From assembly GCA_028289425.1 (NCBI GenBank), contig JANQPL010000018.1, positions 248,001-312,000 on the forward strand: 64,000 nt of DNA, read 5' to 3'. Source of the DNA: Alphaproteobacteria bacterium (GTDB lineage: Bacteria; Pseudomonadota; Alphaproteobacteria; JANQMY01). Positions 52,544-62,532 of this stretch are shown piece by piece. Numbering within the stretch: the first letter of the stretch is position 1; each line of letters starts with the position of its first letter. A program made the position numbers and the translations under genes. The notes below the pieces were generated by a model. It saw only the letters and a list, made by a program, of their open reading frames with translations, was not told the origin of the DNA and did no database searches.

Positions 52544-52916
52544 GCGGCGCCCCCCTAAAAGACGAAGTTCCCTTTAAATTTTGGCGATCAATCTTACATC
52601 TGGATTGTTGGCGCGAACTGTGCGAAGGTCCGCGCCGTTATTTTGTCAACCGTTTGTATGGCGACAATGAGCATCTTACACATCAATCCACACAGCGGCC
52701 GCTATCGTTAACACGATCGGCATGCGCCGCGCCGACCTCACGCGTTCCGGCACTACTGGTGCGGGCAGCGCGCAAATTTGCGTGCGCGCTGCCCGCCAGC
52801 ATGTGTGGCGCCGGCTCAGCGACTTTCAACAGTCTGGCTGAGTTCACGGCGCCCCCCGCAGCGCATCGCAGGCGGTCGGGGATGATGTTTCCTCACTCAT
52901 TTTGACTAGGAGAACC
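52544..52916. promoter_or_regulatory. Upstream region of the ABC exporter, see structured element inside
   Basis: 373 bp between divergent genes. It holds the two strong hairpins listed separately, and AGGAGA (52908-52913) as ribosome binding site. The part from 52544 to 52740 shows no clear feature. Confidence 0.4.
52761..52853 (+). ncRNA. Two adjacent strong hairpins, possible RNA leader or small RNA
   Basis: The first hairpin has a perfect 13-bp stem, GCGGGCAGCGCGC (52761-52773) with GCGCGCTGCCCGC (52784-52796). The second, at 52807-52853, is nested: GGCGCCG/CGGCGCC outside, CTCAGC/GCTGAG in the middle, GACT/AGTC inside, with small bulges. They end 63 bp before the GTG of the ABC exporter gene. 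Neither is followed by a T run. They could be an mRNA leader, a small RNA or a dispersed palindrome. Confidence 0.45.
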
Positions 52917-54713
52917 GTGGTCACCGGTGACCATGGTTTCACACAAATGGATATGACAACTCTGCCCCAAGTGTTGGGGTTTGCTTGGTCCCATTGGCGC
53001 CGATACCCTCTGGCCCTGTGCGGATTGGGCGCCGTTCTCACTGTAACGTTGGCCACCCAAGTGCTTCAGCCTGTCTTCGCAGGCCGCATTATCGACGCCA
53101 TTGCATTGCAGATGGACGGGCAAGATGCGCTGCGCGCGGCAATCTATGCCTTCGCCGTATTTGTTGGTCTTGCGGTCTTGGGCCGCATTGCTTTTCACAT
53201 TGGCTTGCGGATTTGGATTCGACTGGCCACGTCCATCATGGAACGGCTTGCCCGAGACGCCTTCGTCCGGGTGCAACGTTTTAGCACCGATTGGCATGCG
53301 AATAATTTTGCCGGATCGACCGTTCGAAAAATTTCGCGCGGCATGTGGGCCTTCGACGATTTGGGGGATTCCATCTATCTGGGATTGATTCCCGCGCTCT
53401 TAATCGTTTCGGGGCTGACAATCATGTTAGCCTATCACTGGCCGTTGATCGGGCTCACCCTTGCGTTGACATTGGTGCTGTATGTGTCAGCCAGTGCGGC
53501 ACTGGCAACATACTTCGTTGCCCCCGCCAACAGGCGAGCAGTGCAGCAGGACTCGGAATTGGGGGCCATTCTGGCGGATGCGGTCGCGTGTAACGCCGTG
53601 GTCAAAGCCTTCGCCGCGGAAAAACGCGAAGAGGCACGATTTTCCCACGCAACAGATAAATGGCTCCACCTCACCCGGAGAAGCTGGCGGCGCCATGAAA
53701 ACATGGACGCGGTACAGACCTTCCTGTCCCTTGCCATGCAAGCAAGCCTGATCGGCCTGGTCCTATGGTTTTGGTCACGGGGCGATGCGACACCGGGTCA
53801 GGTGACGTTGGTAATTACGAGCTTCTTTCTCATCGAGGGCTACATAAAGGATTTGGGCTATCATGTGCGAACCTTGCAGCAAGCCGTCAACGATATCGAA
53901 GATATCGTGGCTTTCGAATCGGCCCCCCTCGAGGTGGAAGATCAGCCGGGTGCGGTCGAGCTGAAGCCGGATCGCGGCGAGATTCTTTTCGACCGCGTCG
54001 GTTTTACGTACGCCAATCAGACAAACGCTCTGTATAAAGACTTCTGCTTGCGGATTGCGCCTGGGGAGCGGATTGCCCTGGTCGGCGAATCCGGCAGCGG
54101 CAAAAGCACGTTCGTTAAGCTCATGCAGCGGCTATATGACCTTGAGGCGGGCCGCATCTTGATCGATGGCCAGGACGTTTTGGCCGTGACTCAATCGAGC
54201 TTGCGTCAAACTATCTCGATTGTGCCGCAGGAGCCCATACTGTTCCACCGGTCTTTGTCGGAAAACATTGCCTATTGCCGCCCAGGGGCTTCCAAAGAAG
54301 AAGTGGTGCGGGCCGCCAAACAGGCCCATGCCCACGCGTTCATTTCCAGCCTGCCGCAAGGCTATGACACGTTGGTGGGCGAGCGCGGCGTGAAACTGTC
54401 CGGCGGTGAACGCCAACGGGTGGCCATTGCGCGTGCGTTTATCGCCGATGCCCCGATCCTGGTGTTGGACGAAGCAACGTCCAGCTTGGACTCCGTGACC
54501 GAAGCCGAAATCCAATCGGCGATTGGGGCCTTGATGGAAGGCCGAACCACCATTCTCATTGCGCACCGGCTGTCCACCATCCGCAAGGTCGACCGCATTC
54601 TTGTTTTTTCAAAGGGAAGCATTGTGGAACAAGGAACCCACGAGTCTCTTGCGACCAAACCAGACGGCGTCTACCGGCGCCTTCTCGAAACGCAACGCGA
54701 TCAGATGATCTAG
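52917..54713 (+). CDS. ABC exporter, fused membrane and ATPase domains
   Basis: 598 residues from the GTG at 52917, with AGGAGA just upstream. Six helices occupy the first 310 or so residues, with the usual type I exporter coupling segments. The ATPase shows Walker A (VGESGSGKSTFVKL), signature (KLSGGERQRVAIARAF), Walker B (ILVLDEATSSLD) and H-loop (LIAHRLSTI). Such half-transporters dimerise to export lipids, peptides or drugs. The partner gene ExoD lies convergent downstream. Substrate unknown. Confidence 0.94.
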   Translation: MVTGDHGFTQMDMTTLPQVLGFAWSHWRRYPLALCGLGAVLTVTLATQVLQPVFAGRIIDAIALQMDGQDALRAAIYAFAVFVGLAVLGRIAFHIGLRIWIRLATSIMERLARDAFVRVQRFSTDWHANNFAGSTVRKISRGMWAFDDLGDSIYLGLIPALLIVSGLTIMLAYHWPLIGLTLALTLVLYVSASAALATYFVAPANRRAVQQDSELGAILADAVACNAVVKAFAAEKREEARFSHATDKWLHLTRRSWRRHENMDAVQTFLSLAMQASLIGLVLWFWSRGDATPGQVTLVITSFFLIEGYIKDLGYHVRTLQQAVNDIEDIVAFESAPLEVEDQPGAVELKPDRGEILFDRVGFTYANQTNALYKDFCLRIAPGERIALVGESGSGKSTFVKLMQRLYDLEAGRILIDGQDVLAVTQSSLRQTISIVPQEPILFHRSLSENIAYCRPGASKEEVVRAAKQAHAHAFISSLPQGYDTLVGERGVKLSGGERQRVAIARAFIADAPILVLDEATSSLDSVTEAEIQSAIGALMEGRTTILIAHRLSTIRKVDRILVFSKGSIVEQGTHESLATKPDGVYRRLLETQRDQMI

Positions 54714-54727
54714 TTAGCCACAAAACA

Positions 54728-54767
54728 AAAGCATCGGCGCCTTCGGCAGATCGCTGGGGCGCCGATG
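54728..54767 (-). terminator. Terminator between the convergent ABC exporter and exoD genes
   Basis: The perfect 10-bp stem CATCGGCGCC (54732-54741) / GGCGCCGATG (54758-54767) is followed on the minus strand by a T-rich tail (CTTTTGTTTTG). It directly adjoins the stop codon at 54768 and may also stop the ABC transcript. Confidence 0.75.
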
Positions 54768-55370
54768 TCATAGCCATTCCAGGGACATGATGGCCCTGAG
54801 CGCCAAAAGGGCTGTCCCACCGCTGACCGCAAACGCGACAGCGGCCGTAATGTACCCCAAGAGCAACAAGACGCCGTCCCGCTGGATGAGCGCGAGGGCA
54901 ATGACGGCCACCGCAATTCCCGGCGGAAAGTTCCCCAACACCGGTATGGGAAGAAACAGCAATATGCCCATGGTGAGAGTCACAAGACCCAGCAAGAACT
55001 TCCCCGCATCGCCTGTTAGAAACAAAAGGCGCGAACGGCTCAGCCGTTCAATCCAGGTGATCCACTTTTCAACCCGAGCGATGGCCGCCAATAGCCTTTC
55101 CCGGCCGATTTCGCGGCGCCCCAGCCAACGGGGCAGCTTGAGGGCCCGATGACCAAGCATCATTTGAATGGAAAAGAAGCCGATGATGACACCGCCTATG
55201 GCCGGTATGGGCGGCGGCATGGGCAAGCAGGCCAGCAATGACGCCATAAACAAACCAAGCCCGAAGGCCCGGTTATGCATCATGCCGACCAAATCATGAA
55301 TCGAGAATCTGTCGGCATCCGATCCGCCGATCGCATCACGTAGAAGCTCTGCGGTGGAAACTCTTGGCAA
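54768..55370 (-). CDS. exoD: ExoD family membrane protein
   Basis: 200 residues. The core is FGLGLFMASLLACLPMPPPIPAIGGVIIGFFSIQMMLGHRALKLPRWLGRREI, then WIERLSRSRLLFLTG and GILLFLPIPVLGNFPPGIAVAVIALALIQRDGV, all hallmark ExoD blocks. In Sinorhizobium ExoD affects exopolysaccharide synthesis and alkaline tolerance; the biochemical role is unclear. It is 20 bp after the phosphatase-family gene on the same strand. Confidence 0.9.
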   Translation of the reverse strand: MPRVSTAELLRDAIGGSDADRFSIHDLVGMMHNRAFGLGLFMASLLACLPMPPPIPAIGGVIIGFFSIQMMLGHRALKLPRWLGRREIGRERLLAAIARVEKWITWIERLSRSRLLFLTGDAGKFLLGLVTLTMGILLFLPIPVLGNFPPGIAVAVIALALIQRDGVLLLLGYITAAVAFAVSGGTALLALRAIMSLEWL

Positions 55371-55390
55371 CGAACTCCGCCTTTGCCCAG

Positions 55391-56131
55391 TTATTCGTGT
55401 ACGCCAAATATATGTTCCAGGGTGGTCTGATGCATCCCTGCTTTAATGTAGTTGTATGGGGTAACATTGACGGCACGTAATCGCGCATGATCGATCGGCC
55501 CGTCGGCCTGGACATCCGAATGAACCAAATCAAGGTCCAGCACATTGATACACGCAAGGTCCTGTTCAAATGCCGCAACGGCGCTTAGCCCCGAACCGAT
55601 CAGCCAACTGAGCAACAATCGATTGATTCCTTCATGGGCCACCACTAGCGCCTGGGTCCAATCCGGTTCCTGCAACAATTCTTCGATCGCTTCACTCGCG
55701 CGGGCTTGCGCCTCGGCGAATGGCTCTCCTCCATCACCGATGCGGGCCCCTTCAACGGATGCATTATCGAACGCCCCTTGCATCAAGGCGGCTGCCTCCT
55801 TTCGACTTTCAGGAAAGGTGCCGCGGCCACTGCCGTGGATCTCTTCGAGGCGTGCGTCTTCGCGAAGCGTCACCGGGATATTGGTCTTCCTCTGTTCCTT
55901 GAGAACCCATTCGGCCGTGCCGCGCGTCCGGGGAAGACCCGAACACACCGCCCGGTCGAGCGGGATCGCCGCCAGTGCCTCACCGGCGGCCATGGCCTGT
56001 TCCCGGCCAAGGTCCGTCAGCGGCACCAGGCGCGGGTGCCCCACTTTCGGGATATCCCGAAAATAGTCCACATGGCCGTGCCGCATCAGGTAGATGCGGC
56101 GCCGGTCATGGGCCGTGGGAGAAAGACTCAT
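55391..56131 (-). CDS. Histidine phosphatase superfamily protein
   Basis: 246 residues. The catalytic [10 protein letters not shown] near the N-terminus, [29 protein letters not shown] and [19 protein letters not shown] with its second His mark the phosphoglycerate-mutase-like fold. The start overlaps the end of the CoA-transferase gene by 4 bp (ATGA), which implies coupled translation. The substrate is unknown. Confidence 0.9.
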   Translation of the reverse strand: MSLSPTAHDRRRIYLMRHGHVDYFRDIPKVGHPRLVPLTDLGREQAMAAGEALAAIPLDRAVCSGLPRTRGTAEWVLKEQRKTNIPVTLREDARLEEIHGSGRGTFPESRKEAAALMQGAFDNASVEGARIGDGGEPFAEAQARASEAIEELLQEPDWTQALVVAHEGINRLLLSWLIGSGLSAVAAFEQDLACINVLDLDLVHSDVQADGPIDHARLRAVNVTPYNYIKAGMHQTTLEHIFGVHE

Positions 56132-57252
56132 ATGGCTTCCGCAGTTCTCAAGGCCGCCAAATCATCGTCCGTCAGCCCCCATTCCTTGAGGGCTTCTTCC
56201 GTGTGCTCCCCGGCTTGGGCGGGTGGCCGTTGAATGGTCGCTTCCGTCCGGCTGAAACGCGGGGCGGGTGCCGGTTGCGGAACGCCCTCGACCTCCACAT
56301 AGGTCTTGCGCGCCACATTGTGCGGATGGGCGACGGCTTCCGGCACGTTCAACACGGGCGCAAAGCAGACATCGGTGCCTTCCATGATTTGGCTCCACTC
56401 GTCACGGGTTTTGGTCTTGATCACCGTTGCGATCTTTTCTTTCAGCGACGCCCATTTGGTCTTGTCCATCTGGTGCTCGAATTCCGGATCGTTGATGCCC
56501 GTTTTTTCCAGCAGTAGCGCGTAGAATTGCGGCTCAATGGAGCCGATGGAGACATACCTGCCGTCGGCGCATTCATAACAGTCGTAGAAATGCGCACCGC
56601 CATCGAGCAAGTTCGAATATCGCTCATTGCTCCACATGCCTGAGGCGTTAAAGCCATACATCATGGCGCCCAAAACGGATGCCCCATCGGTCATGGCCGC
56701 ATCCACGACTTGGCCTTTGCCGGACTTTTGGGCTTCCAGAACTGCACAGACGACCCCAAAGGCGAGCATCATGCCGCCGCCGCCAAAATCGCCCACCAAG
56801 TTTAAGGGAGGCGTCGGCGGCTGGTCCGCCCGTCCCATGGAATGCAGCATGCCGGTCAAGGCGATGTAGTTAAGATCGTGACCGGCGGCATGGGCCATGG
56901 GGCCGTCTTGCCCCCACCCGGTCATGCGGCCAAAGATGAGCTTCGGATTGCGCTGCAACGCCACGTCCGGCCCCAGGCCCAAGCGCTCCATCACGCCGGG
57001 CCGGAATCCTTCGATCAAGGCATCCGCCTGTTCAATCAGCTTAAGGACGGTTTCGACGCCCTCGGGCTTTTTAAGATCTACGGCGATCGATTTTCGCCCG
57101 CGACTCAGAATGTCATATTTGGTACCGCCCCGAGCCCCTTTGCGGTCGACGCGGATGACGTCGGCGCCCATATCGGACAACATCATTGCGCAGAACGGAC
57201 CCGGTCCTATTCCCGCAATCTCGATCACCTTTACTCCGGCTAATGGCCCCAT
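56128..57252 (-). CDS. CaiB/BaiF CoA-transferase family protein (alpha-methylacyl-CoA racemase-like)
   Basis: 374 residues. [31 protein letters not shown] at the N-terminus, [46 protein letters not shown], and [25 protein letters not shown] are characteristic, and close to the AMACR subgroup. The enzyme either moves CoA between acids or epimerises 2-methylacyl-CoA in degradation of branched acids. It is followed by a coupled phosphatase-family gene and preceded by an SDR gene. Confidence 0.9.
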   Translation of the reverse strand: MGPLAGVKVIEIAGIGPGPFCAMMLSDMGADVIRVDRKGARGGTKYDILSRGRKSIAVDLKKPEGVETVLKLIEQADALIEGFRPGVMERLGLGPDVALQRNPKLIFGRMTGWGQDGPMAHAAGHDLNYIALTGMLHSMGRADQPPTPPLNLVGDFGGGGMMLAFGVVCAVLEAQKSGKGQVVDAAMTDGASVLGAMMYGFNASGMWSNERYSNLLDGGAHFYDCYECADGRYVSIGSIEPQFYALLLEKTGINDPEFEHQMDKTKWASLKEKIATVIKTKTRDEWSQIMEGTDVCFAPVLNVPEAVAHPHNVARKTYVEVEGVPQPAPAPRFSRTEATIQRPPAQAGEHTEEALKEWGLTDDDLAALRTAEAI

Positions 57253-57297
57253 CGCATTTTCTCCTTTTTGGATATGATTTAGATTGTTGGTTATTGC

Positions 57298-58068
57298 TCA
57301 GATATATTGGCCGTCATCAACGGTCAGAACCGATCCGGTCGTGAAGCGTCCGGCGGGGGATGCCAAAAACAGCATCATGCCGTCCAAGCTTTCGATCTCC
57401 ATCAGCCGGCGGCGTGGCCAGGATTTAATCTGCTTATGGCCGCCCTCGCTGTTGAACCAGTCCGAATTGAGTTCCGTTTCGATATAGCCCGGGCATACCG
57501 CGTTCACGTTGACCTTGGACCGTGCCCATTCGCGCGCCAGCACGCGCGACATCATGGCGACGGCGGATTTCGACATGCAATAAAGCGCCAGACCCGGCAA
57601 CACATTGGTCGCCCCGACCGAGGCGATGTTGATGATCATACCGCTTTCGCGGGCCACCATGCGCTTGCCGAAGGCTTGTGCCACAAAAAAAGCGCCCTTT
57701 TGGTTGGTCGCCATGATGCTGTCATAGGTTTCTTCCGTCACCTCCAGCGCAAACCCTTCTACATTCATGCCGGAATTGTTGATCAAAACATCTGTGGGAC
57801 CACATTCATTTTCCGCAGCCGTAACGACTTTCTCAAGTTGGGTAAGATCGGTCACATCGAGCGCATAAGGAACGGCCTGCCCGCCCGCTTCGGTGATCTC
57901 CTGGCACACCTCCTCAAGTCGGGCTATGCGCCGCCCCGTAACGATGACACGTCCGCCGGCTGCCGACATGATCTTGGCAAAATGACGCCCCAGACCGCTT
58001 GTGGCGCCTGTGATGAAGATGTTTCTGCCTTCCAGGCTAAATGTCTCTTCAAGCTGCCGATTGGACAT
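57298..58068 (-). CDS. SDR family oxidoreductase
   Basis: 256 residues. The NAD(P) motif is ITGATSGLGRHFAKI, NNSGMNVEG follows, the catalytic Ser is in IINIASVGA, and YCMSK is the YxxxK motif. VNAVCPGYIETELN completes the classical SDR set. It lies 45 bp upstream of the CoA-transferase gene on the same strand, and both may act on one acyl-CoA pathway. Confidence 0.93.
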   Translation of the reverse strand: MSNRQLEETFSLEGRNIFITGATSGLGRHFAKIMSAAGGRVIVTGRRIARLEEVCQEITEAGGQAVPYALDVTDLTQLEKVVTAAENECGPTDVLINNSGMNVEGFALEVTEETYDSIMATNQKGAFFVAQAFGKRMVARESGMIINIASVGATNVLPGLALYCMSKSAVAMMSRVLAREWARSKVNVNAVCPGYIETELNSDWFNSEGGHKQIKSWPRRRLMEIESLDGMMLFLASPAGRFTTGSVLTVDDGQYI

Positions 58069-58184
58069 TCACGCGCCTCACCCATAAGTTTCCCATTCAG
58101 ACGGCACCGCCGGAATCCCCTGCGGCTCGCGTGCCCCTAAAATCCCCATGTATCAGGGATTTGCAACGTCTTTTTGGAGATACT

Positions 58185-58832
58185 ATGCAACTCGATGTGG
58201 TTTCCGATACTATTTGCCCCTGGTGTTACATCGGTAAGAGACGTCTGGATAAGGCCCGGCAGGCGCGCCGTGACTTTACCGTCGACATACGCTGGCGGCC
58301 GTTCCAATTGGACCCTGAGATTCCGGCAGACGGCCTCGACCGAAAAATCTATCTTCAGCGCAAATTCGGCGACAGCGGGCGCTCAAAAGCGATCTATGAG
58401 GCGCTTGTGGAAGCCGGCGTTGAGGAAGGAATCGAATTCCAATTCGATCGCATCGAAAAAACGCCCAACACCCTTGATTCCCATCGCCTGATCCGCTGGT
58501 CGGAAAGCGCGGGATGTCAGGACAGCGTCGTCTCCCTGCTGTTCGAGGCCTATTTCGAGTTGGGGCAGGACATTGGCGATAAGGACGTTCTGGAGAGCAT
58601 CGCGCGGGAGGCGGGCATGGACACCGCCATCGTCCACGACTTGCTGGCGTCCGAATCCGATTTAGATTTAGTGCGGCGAGAAGACAAGCTGGCCCGGACC
58701 ATGGGCATTTCCGGCGTCCCTACCTTTCTTTTCAATCAAAAATACGTGCTTGTAGGCGCTCAAGATCCAGAAGCCCTCATCCATATGTATGACCGTGTTA
58801 CCGCCTTAGCCCAAGAAGACGCCGCATCGTAA
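58185..58832 (+). CDS. DsbA family oxidoreductase (FrnE-like)
   Basis: 215 residues from the ATG at 58185 (GGAGA upstream). The thioredoxin-fold start VVSDTICPWCYIGKRRLDKA has the CPWC redox pair, then IRWRPFQLDPEIPADG and, near the end, MGISGVPTFLFNQKYVLVGAQ with the cis-Pro. No signal peptide, so it acts in the cytoplasm, as FrnE proteins do. Diverges from the SDR gene. Confidence 0.93.
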   Translation: MQLDVVSDTICPWCYIGKRRLDKARQARRDFTVDIRWRPFQLDPEIPADGLDRKIYLQRKFGDSGRSKAIYEALVEAGVEEGIEFQFDRIEKTPNTLDSHRLIRWSESAGCQDSVVSLLFEAYFELGQDIGDKDVLESIAREAGMDTAIVHDLLASESDLDLVRREDKLARTMGISGVPTFLFNQKYVLVGAQDPEALIHMYDRVTALAQEDAAS

Positions 58833-58864
58833 GAGCCGGTACCAACACGGTTAAAGGAGAACAT

Positions 58865-59893
58865 ATGGAAGAAAAAATTGGGCGTTCCATCGCGGTCGCC
58901 ATATTCCTCATCGTCGTGTTCATTTCCATCATCACCATCACGTCAAATCTGCAGAAGTTCGGACTTATGGGCGGGCCCGATCCGCTGACAGAGGGATTGA
59001 AAGAAGGCAGCGTCCAACTCAACGGCGCAAAGCAGCCTTATTATCTCTACACAAATGATCTTGATACAGATGAAAAGCGCCCGGCCATTCTGGTGCTGCA
59101 AGGCAGCGGCGTCAAAGCGCTTGCCATGAGAAATGTGGGATTTGAGACGGTTGCCGACCGCGAGAATCTTGTCGTGATCTATCTGCCGTTGCGTACGCCG
59201 AGCTGGCTGTTGGACGCGGCTCTGAAAGGCGAAGAGACCGATACCGCGTTTGATGTTGACACCGTCAACTTCGTTCATCAGCTTTTCGAAGAACTTATCG
59301 TGAACGAAGGTCTTGATCCGTCGCGCATCTATCTCACGGGCTTTTCCGACGGCGGAGTTGCGACCTTTTATTTCATGTGTGAGCTGTCGCACCTTGTTTC
59401 GGCCGTGGCGACGATTTCGGCCGCCATGCCCAGGACTCTGATCGAAGACTGCGCACCGGAACGCCCCATTCCTTTGATGATGCTCAACGGAACGGCCGAC
59501 AGCAGCGTTCGGTTTTCCGGGGGCCATTTTGGCGATCCGAACCGGCCCCAAGGACTCGAAATGGCTTCGGCCTTCGATACTGCCACCTTTTGGCGACAGG
59601 CCAATAGCTGTGGCGAAGTGGACGAAAAGGACGCGTTGGAAGACGTGGATCCGGAAGACCAAGTGCGGGTTTGGACACAGATTTGGAAAGACTGCGAGGA
59701 CAGCGCGACCATTCACTTCGTCACACTGGTCGGCGGAACGCACGGTTGGCCGGGAGCCGATTTGCCTATGCCCACGGCGAGCGATCCGGACTCGATATTG
59801 AAAAGCGCCACGGGCGATTTTTCGGGCGCGGACTATGTCTGGCAGTTCTTCGCTGACAAAGCGCTGCCGCCGTCTGATGCGGCCGGCCCCTAA
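58865..59893 (+). CDS. Membrane-anchored alpha/beta hydrolase (PHB depolymerase/LpqC-like esterase)
   Basis: 342 residues with a single N-terminal helix (SIAVAIFLIVVFISIITI). RIYLTGFSDGGVATFYF has the nucleophile Ser; MLNGTADSSVRFSGG and LVGGTHGWPGADLP supply the Asp and His regions. The layout matches secreted or anchored esterases of the polyhydroxybutyrate depolymerase family. It is 32 bp after the DsbA-like gene on the same strand. Substrate unknown. Confidence 0.85.
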   Translation: MEEKIGRSIAVAIFLIVVFISIITITSNLQKFGLMGGPDPLTEGLKEGSVQLNGAKQPYYLYTNDLDTDEKRPAILVLQGSGVKALAMRNVGFETVADRENLVVIYLPLRTPSWLLDAALKGEETDTAFDVDTVNFVHQLFEELIVNEGLDPSRIYLTGFSDGGVATFYFMCELSHLVSAVATISAAMPRTLIEDCAPERPIPLMMLNGTADSSVRFSGGHFGDPNRPQGLEMASAFDTATFWRQANSCGEVDEKDALEDVDPEDQVRVWTQIWKDCEDSATIHFVTLVGGTHGWPGADLPMPTASDPDSILKSATGDFSGADYVWQFFADKALPPSDAAGP

Positions 59894-60061
59894 GAGCCAA
59901 CCGACCGGTTTTTTCTACAACTAAGATCGCCGTGCGAAAATTGCATTGGCAAGGCGCGAAAGGCGCTCAAAAGCAGGCGTTTCGGCGCCTCTTTGATTGA
60001 ATGCATCTGCTGCCGCCTCTAGGGTTATCGTCAAACGAGACAAAACGCGAAAGAGGGCGCG

Positions 60062-61408
60062 ATGGCGCAATCCAAAACCCCAAACCACTCGCTTGGTCCC
60101 ATGAAGTGCCCCGTCACGCTTCAAGATGTGGACCTGTTCTCTGAGGGCGCGCAAGAGCATTGGTACGAAGCCTATGAGATTTTGCATACGGAGGCACCCG
60201 TACATCGCATCCCCGGTGAAGGAACAAGTCCGGACACGGACGGCTTTATCTTAAGCAAGCATGAAGACATCTCACGCGTGGTGCGCGATCCTGCCCGCTT
60301 CCCACCCGTCCGGTTTGACAAACCGATGATGGCTCCGTCCGAAGTGCCTGAAGGTTCGGAAAGAAAGGCTGCGCCGGAATTCACGCCTGCGATGAATGCC
60401 ATGATGATCTCCATGCAGTCGCTGCGGCCCAATATGGAGCTGTGGCGTGCGCACCGTCAGCAACTCACCGATCCTTGGGTGGGGCCCGGCGCCGGCCGCC
60501 ACGAAGAAATGGTGACGAAGGCCGTGGATGACCTGATCGATAACTGGATCGATCGCGGCACTGTGGAATTCGTGAACGAGTTTGCAGCCCCCCTCCCCCA
60601 GATTGTCATGAACAATGTGTTGGGCTTCCCAATGGAAGACATGGAGCGCCTGCGCGCCTGGGGTGTGGCCCAGGTGCGGCGCTACGTCTATGGACGCGGT
60701 CACCGGAACCTTCTGACGCCGGAAGAAGAAGCCGAGCAGATGGAGGTGTTGTCCGAGTTCAGCGATTACGTGCAGCAACAAGTCGCCGACAAACGGCGCG
60801 AACCCAAAGACGACATGATCTCTTGGCTCACCCAGGTGACTTACGAAGCGCTCGACCGCAAGCTCACCGATCTTGAGATCATTGGCATTGTCTACGCCAT
60901 GCATCTGGGCGGGCTCGAAACCACTCAATATGCCATTGCCGAACAAGCCCAGCTTTTGTGTGACGATCCGGCTCTGTTCGCCGAACTTAAAAACGATCGG
61001 AGCAAGATCCGCTTTTTTGTGGAGGAGGGTCTGCGGGTCCGTGCCCCAACACAAGGGCTTTCCACGCGCATGACCTCGCAAGATGAGGAGTTCCAAGGGG
61101 TGAAGGTGCCCAAAGGATCGATCCTTCATATGAGATGGGCCGCCGGCAATATCGATCCTAGTGAGTATGAGTGCCCGCGTCAGATCAAGCTCGACCGCAA
61201 GGGCCTCACCCGGCACCTGACTTTTTCGCAAGGGCCACGCAGTTGCCCCGGTTCAGGTATTTCCCGGCTTGAGCAGAATATCGCTTGGAACCGGCTGTTC
61301 GACAGGCTGTCGACCCTGGAATACGCACCGAACAATACGTTCGCGCACCAACCGGGCATCATGTTGGGCACGCTGGAACTTAATCTCAAATTCGAGCGCG
61401 CGGCTTAG
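60062..61408 (+). CDS. Cytochrome P450 (soluble bacterial type)
   Basis: 448 residues. The I-helix area reads MHLGGLETTQYAIAEQ, the K-helix VEEGLRVRAPTQGL holds the ExxR motif, and FSQGPRSCPGSGISRLEQ is the heme loop with the ligand Cys. Length and pattern fit soluble class I P450s that need ferredoxin partners; none is adjacent. It may take part in steroid, terpene or aromatic degradation, which cannot be settled here. Confidence 0.93.
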   Translation: MAQSKTPNHSLGPMKCPVTLQDVDLFSEGAQEHWYEAYEILHTEAPVHRIPGEGTSPDTDGFILSKHEDISRVVRDPARFPPVRFDKPMMAPSEVPEGSERKAAPEFTPAMNAMMISMQSLRPNMELWRAHRQQLTDPWVGPGAGRHEEMVTKAVDDLIDNWIDRGTVEFVNEFAAPLPQIVMNNVLGFPMEDMERLRAWGVAQVRRYVYGRGHRNLLTPEEEAEQMEVLSEFSDYVQQQVADKRREPKDDMISWLTQVTYEALDRKLTDLEIIGIVYAMHLGGLETTQYAIAEQAQLLCDDPALFAELKNDRSKIRFFVEEGLRVRAPTQGLSTRMTSQDEEFQGVKVPKGSILHMRWAAGNIDPSEYECPRQIKLDRKGLTRHLTFSQGPRSCPGSGISRLEQNIAWNRLFDRLSTLEYAPNNTFAHQPGIMLGTLELNLKFERAA

Positions 61409-61427
61409 GCGTCAATCCGGCCTTAAG

Positions 61428-62201
61428 TCAGTCGGCAGTTTGATCCGCAGCTTCGTCCGCCGGGATACGTTCGTAAATTTGGTTTGTGGGAACAGCCGGA
61501 TCTGAGAGCACATCGAATAAGGTGTCGTCCACCAGTTCTTGATAGGCGTGTACGGAAGGTACGATCTTCCGGTTGCCGCTCAAGAACTCAGCTTCCTCGA
61601 CACGCCGCTGAACCAGACCGACTGGTGTGTCCGGCAGATTGGGGGTCGCATCCACCCCAGCGCCGGCGGAAGAAAAGGCCCGGCGCAGATTGTCGATGGA
61701 AGCCCTGAAGTTTTGAATACTCGCTTCAAGATTGCCGCGGGGAATGCCGTAATCGGCGATTTCATACCGCCGCACGAAAAAAGCATCGTCGTTTTCAAGG
61801 CCGATATAAGAGAACACATTGTCGTTATTGTAACGCCACACCAGGCCAGGGCTTAACCGTTGACCGTCGAAATAGGCCACCAGCTGCAAACCGAGACAGC
61901 CGGAATTGTTACCGTTTGAGCATGCACTTGGCAGCAGCACCATTTTGATACTGCGCACATTCGCCGCGATAAATTGTTTGCCCGACTGTGTCGTGTGCGT
62001 TTCCCAGCTGTAGCCCATTTCGGTGACAATCGGGCCGATGCTGGAGACATCGAGATTTGACAGCAGAGTGGTTGGATTTCTAACCGATTGGGCGTGAGAC
62101 CCCGCGCCGGTCTGGCCCGCGCCATCGTCAGGGACGCTAAGGGCCCATGCGCTACATATGCCCAAGAACACCGCAACGGAAACGGATACTAACAACTTCA
62201 T
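61428..62201 (-). CDS. Secreted YbjN-like protein
   Basis: 257 residues from the ATG at 62199-62201, with GGTGAAGG upstream. The signal peptide is VSVSVAVFLGICSAWA. Residues about 45-165 (LSNLDVSSIGPIVTEMGYSWE... LQLVAYFDGQRLSPGLVWRYNNDN... YGIPRGNLEASIQNF) follow the YbjN sensor-like fold. The C-terminal 80 residues are unassigned. It converges with the P450 gene (19-bp gap). The role is unknown. Confidence 0.7.
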   Translation of the reverse strand: MKLLVSVSVAVFLGICSAWALSVPDDGAGQTGAGSHAQSVRNPTTLLSNLDVSSIGPIVTEMGYSWETHTTQSGKQFIAANVRSIKMVLLPSACSNGNNSGCLGLQLVAYFDGQRLSPGLVWRYNNDNVFSYIGLENDDAFFVRRYEIADYGIPRGNLEASIQNFRASIDNLRRAFSSAGAGVDATPNLPDTPVGLVQRRVEEAEFLSGNRKIVPSVHAYQELVDDTLFDVLSDPAVPTNQIYERIPADEAADQTAD

Positions 62202-62532
62202 TTGGCCTTCACCCCTGTTATGCTTCCCATGACGCACGGACGACCGCGAGCCTTCGTCCAAAACGCATCCGGCTGATCGGGACCTCCGACAATAGCATTC
62301 AACCAAAATCGGCTTCTCTGCAATTTTGCATCAAGAGAGCGTGCCGCTCTCACCCCCGAAGGCCAATCAGGCTGGATTTACGCAGCAAAACATAGTTTGC
62401 CACCGCGCGAAAGCTTAGAATTGTCGTCGCAAAGCCCGTTTCGGATTTCGAAGCGGTTTCAAAGCCCTAAGATGCAGTTTTGAGCGCAATTGAACCGAAA
62501 TCAACCGCCTTTGGCACCAGTGGAGGAGAGAT
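62202..62532. other. Intergenic gap
   Basis: 331 bp between divergent genes with no supported frame or clear promoter. GGAGAG near 62522-62530 is the ribosome binding site of the plus-strand gene. Confidence 0.35.

Noticed and set aside
60272-61231. Minus-strand 319-codon frame inside the second P450 gene
   Set aside because: Antisense to a P450 with all catalytic motifs; His-rich shadow translation.
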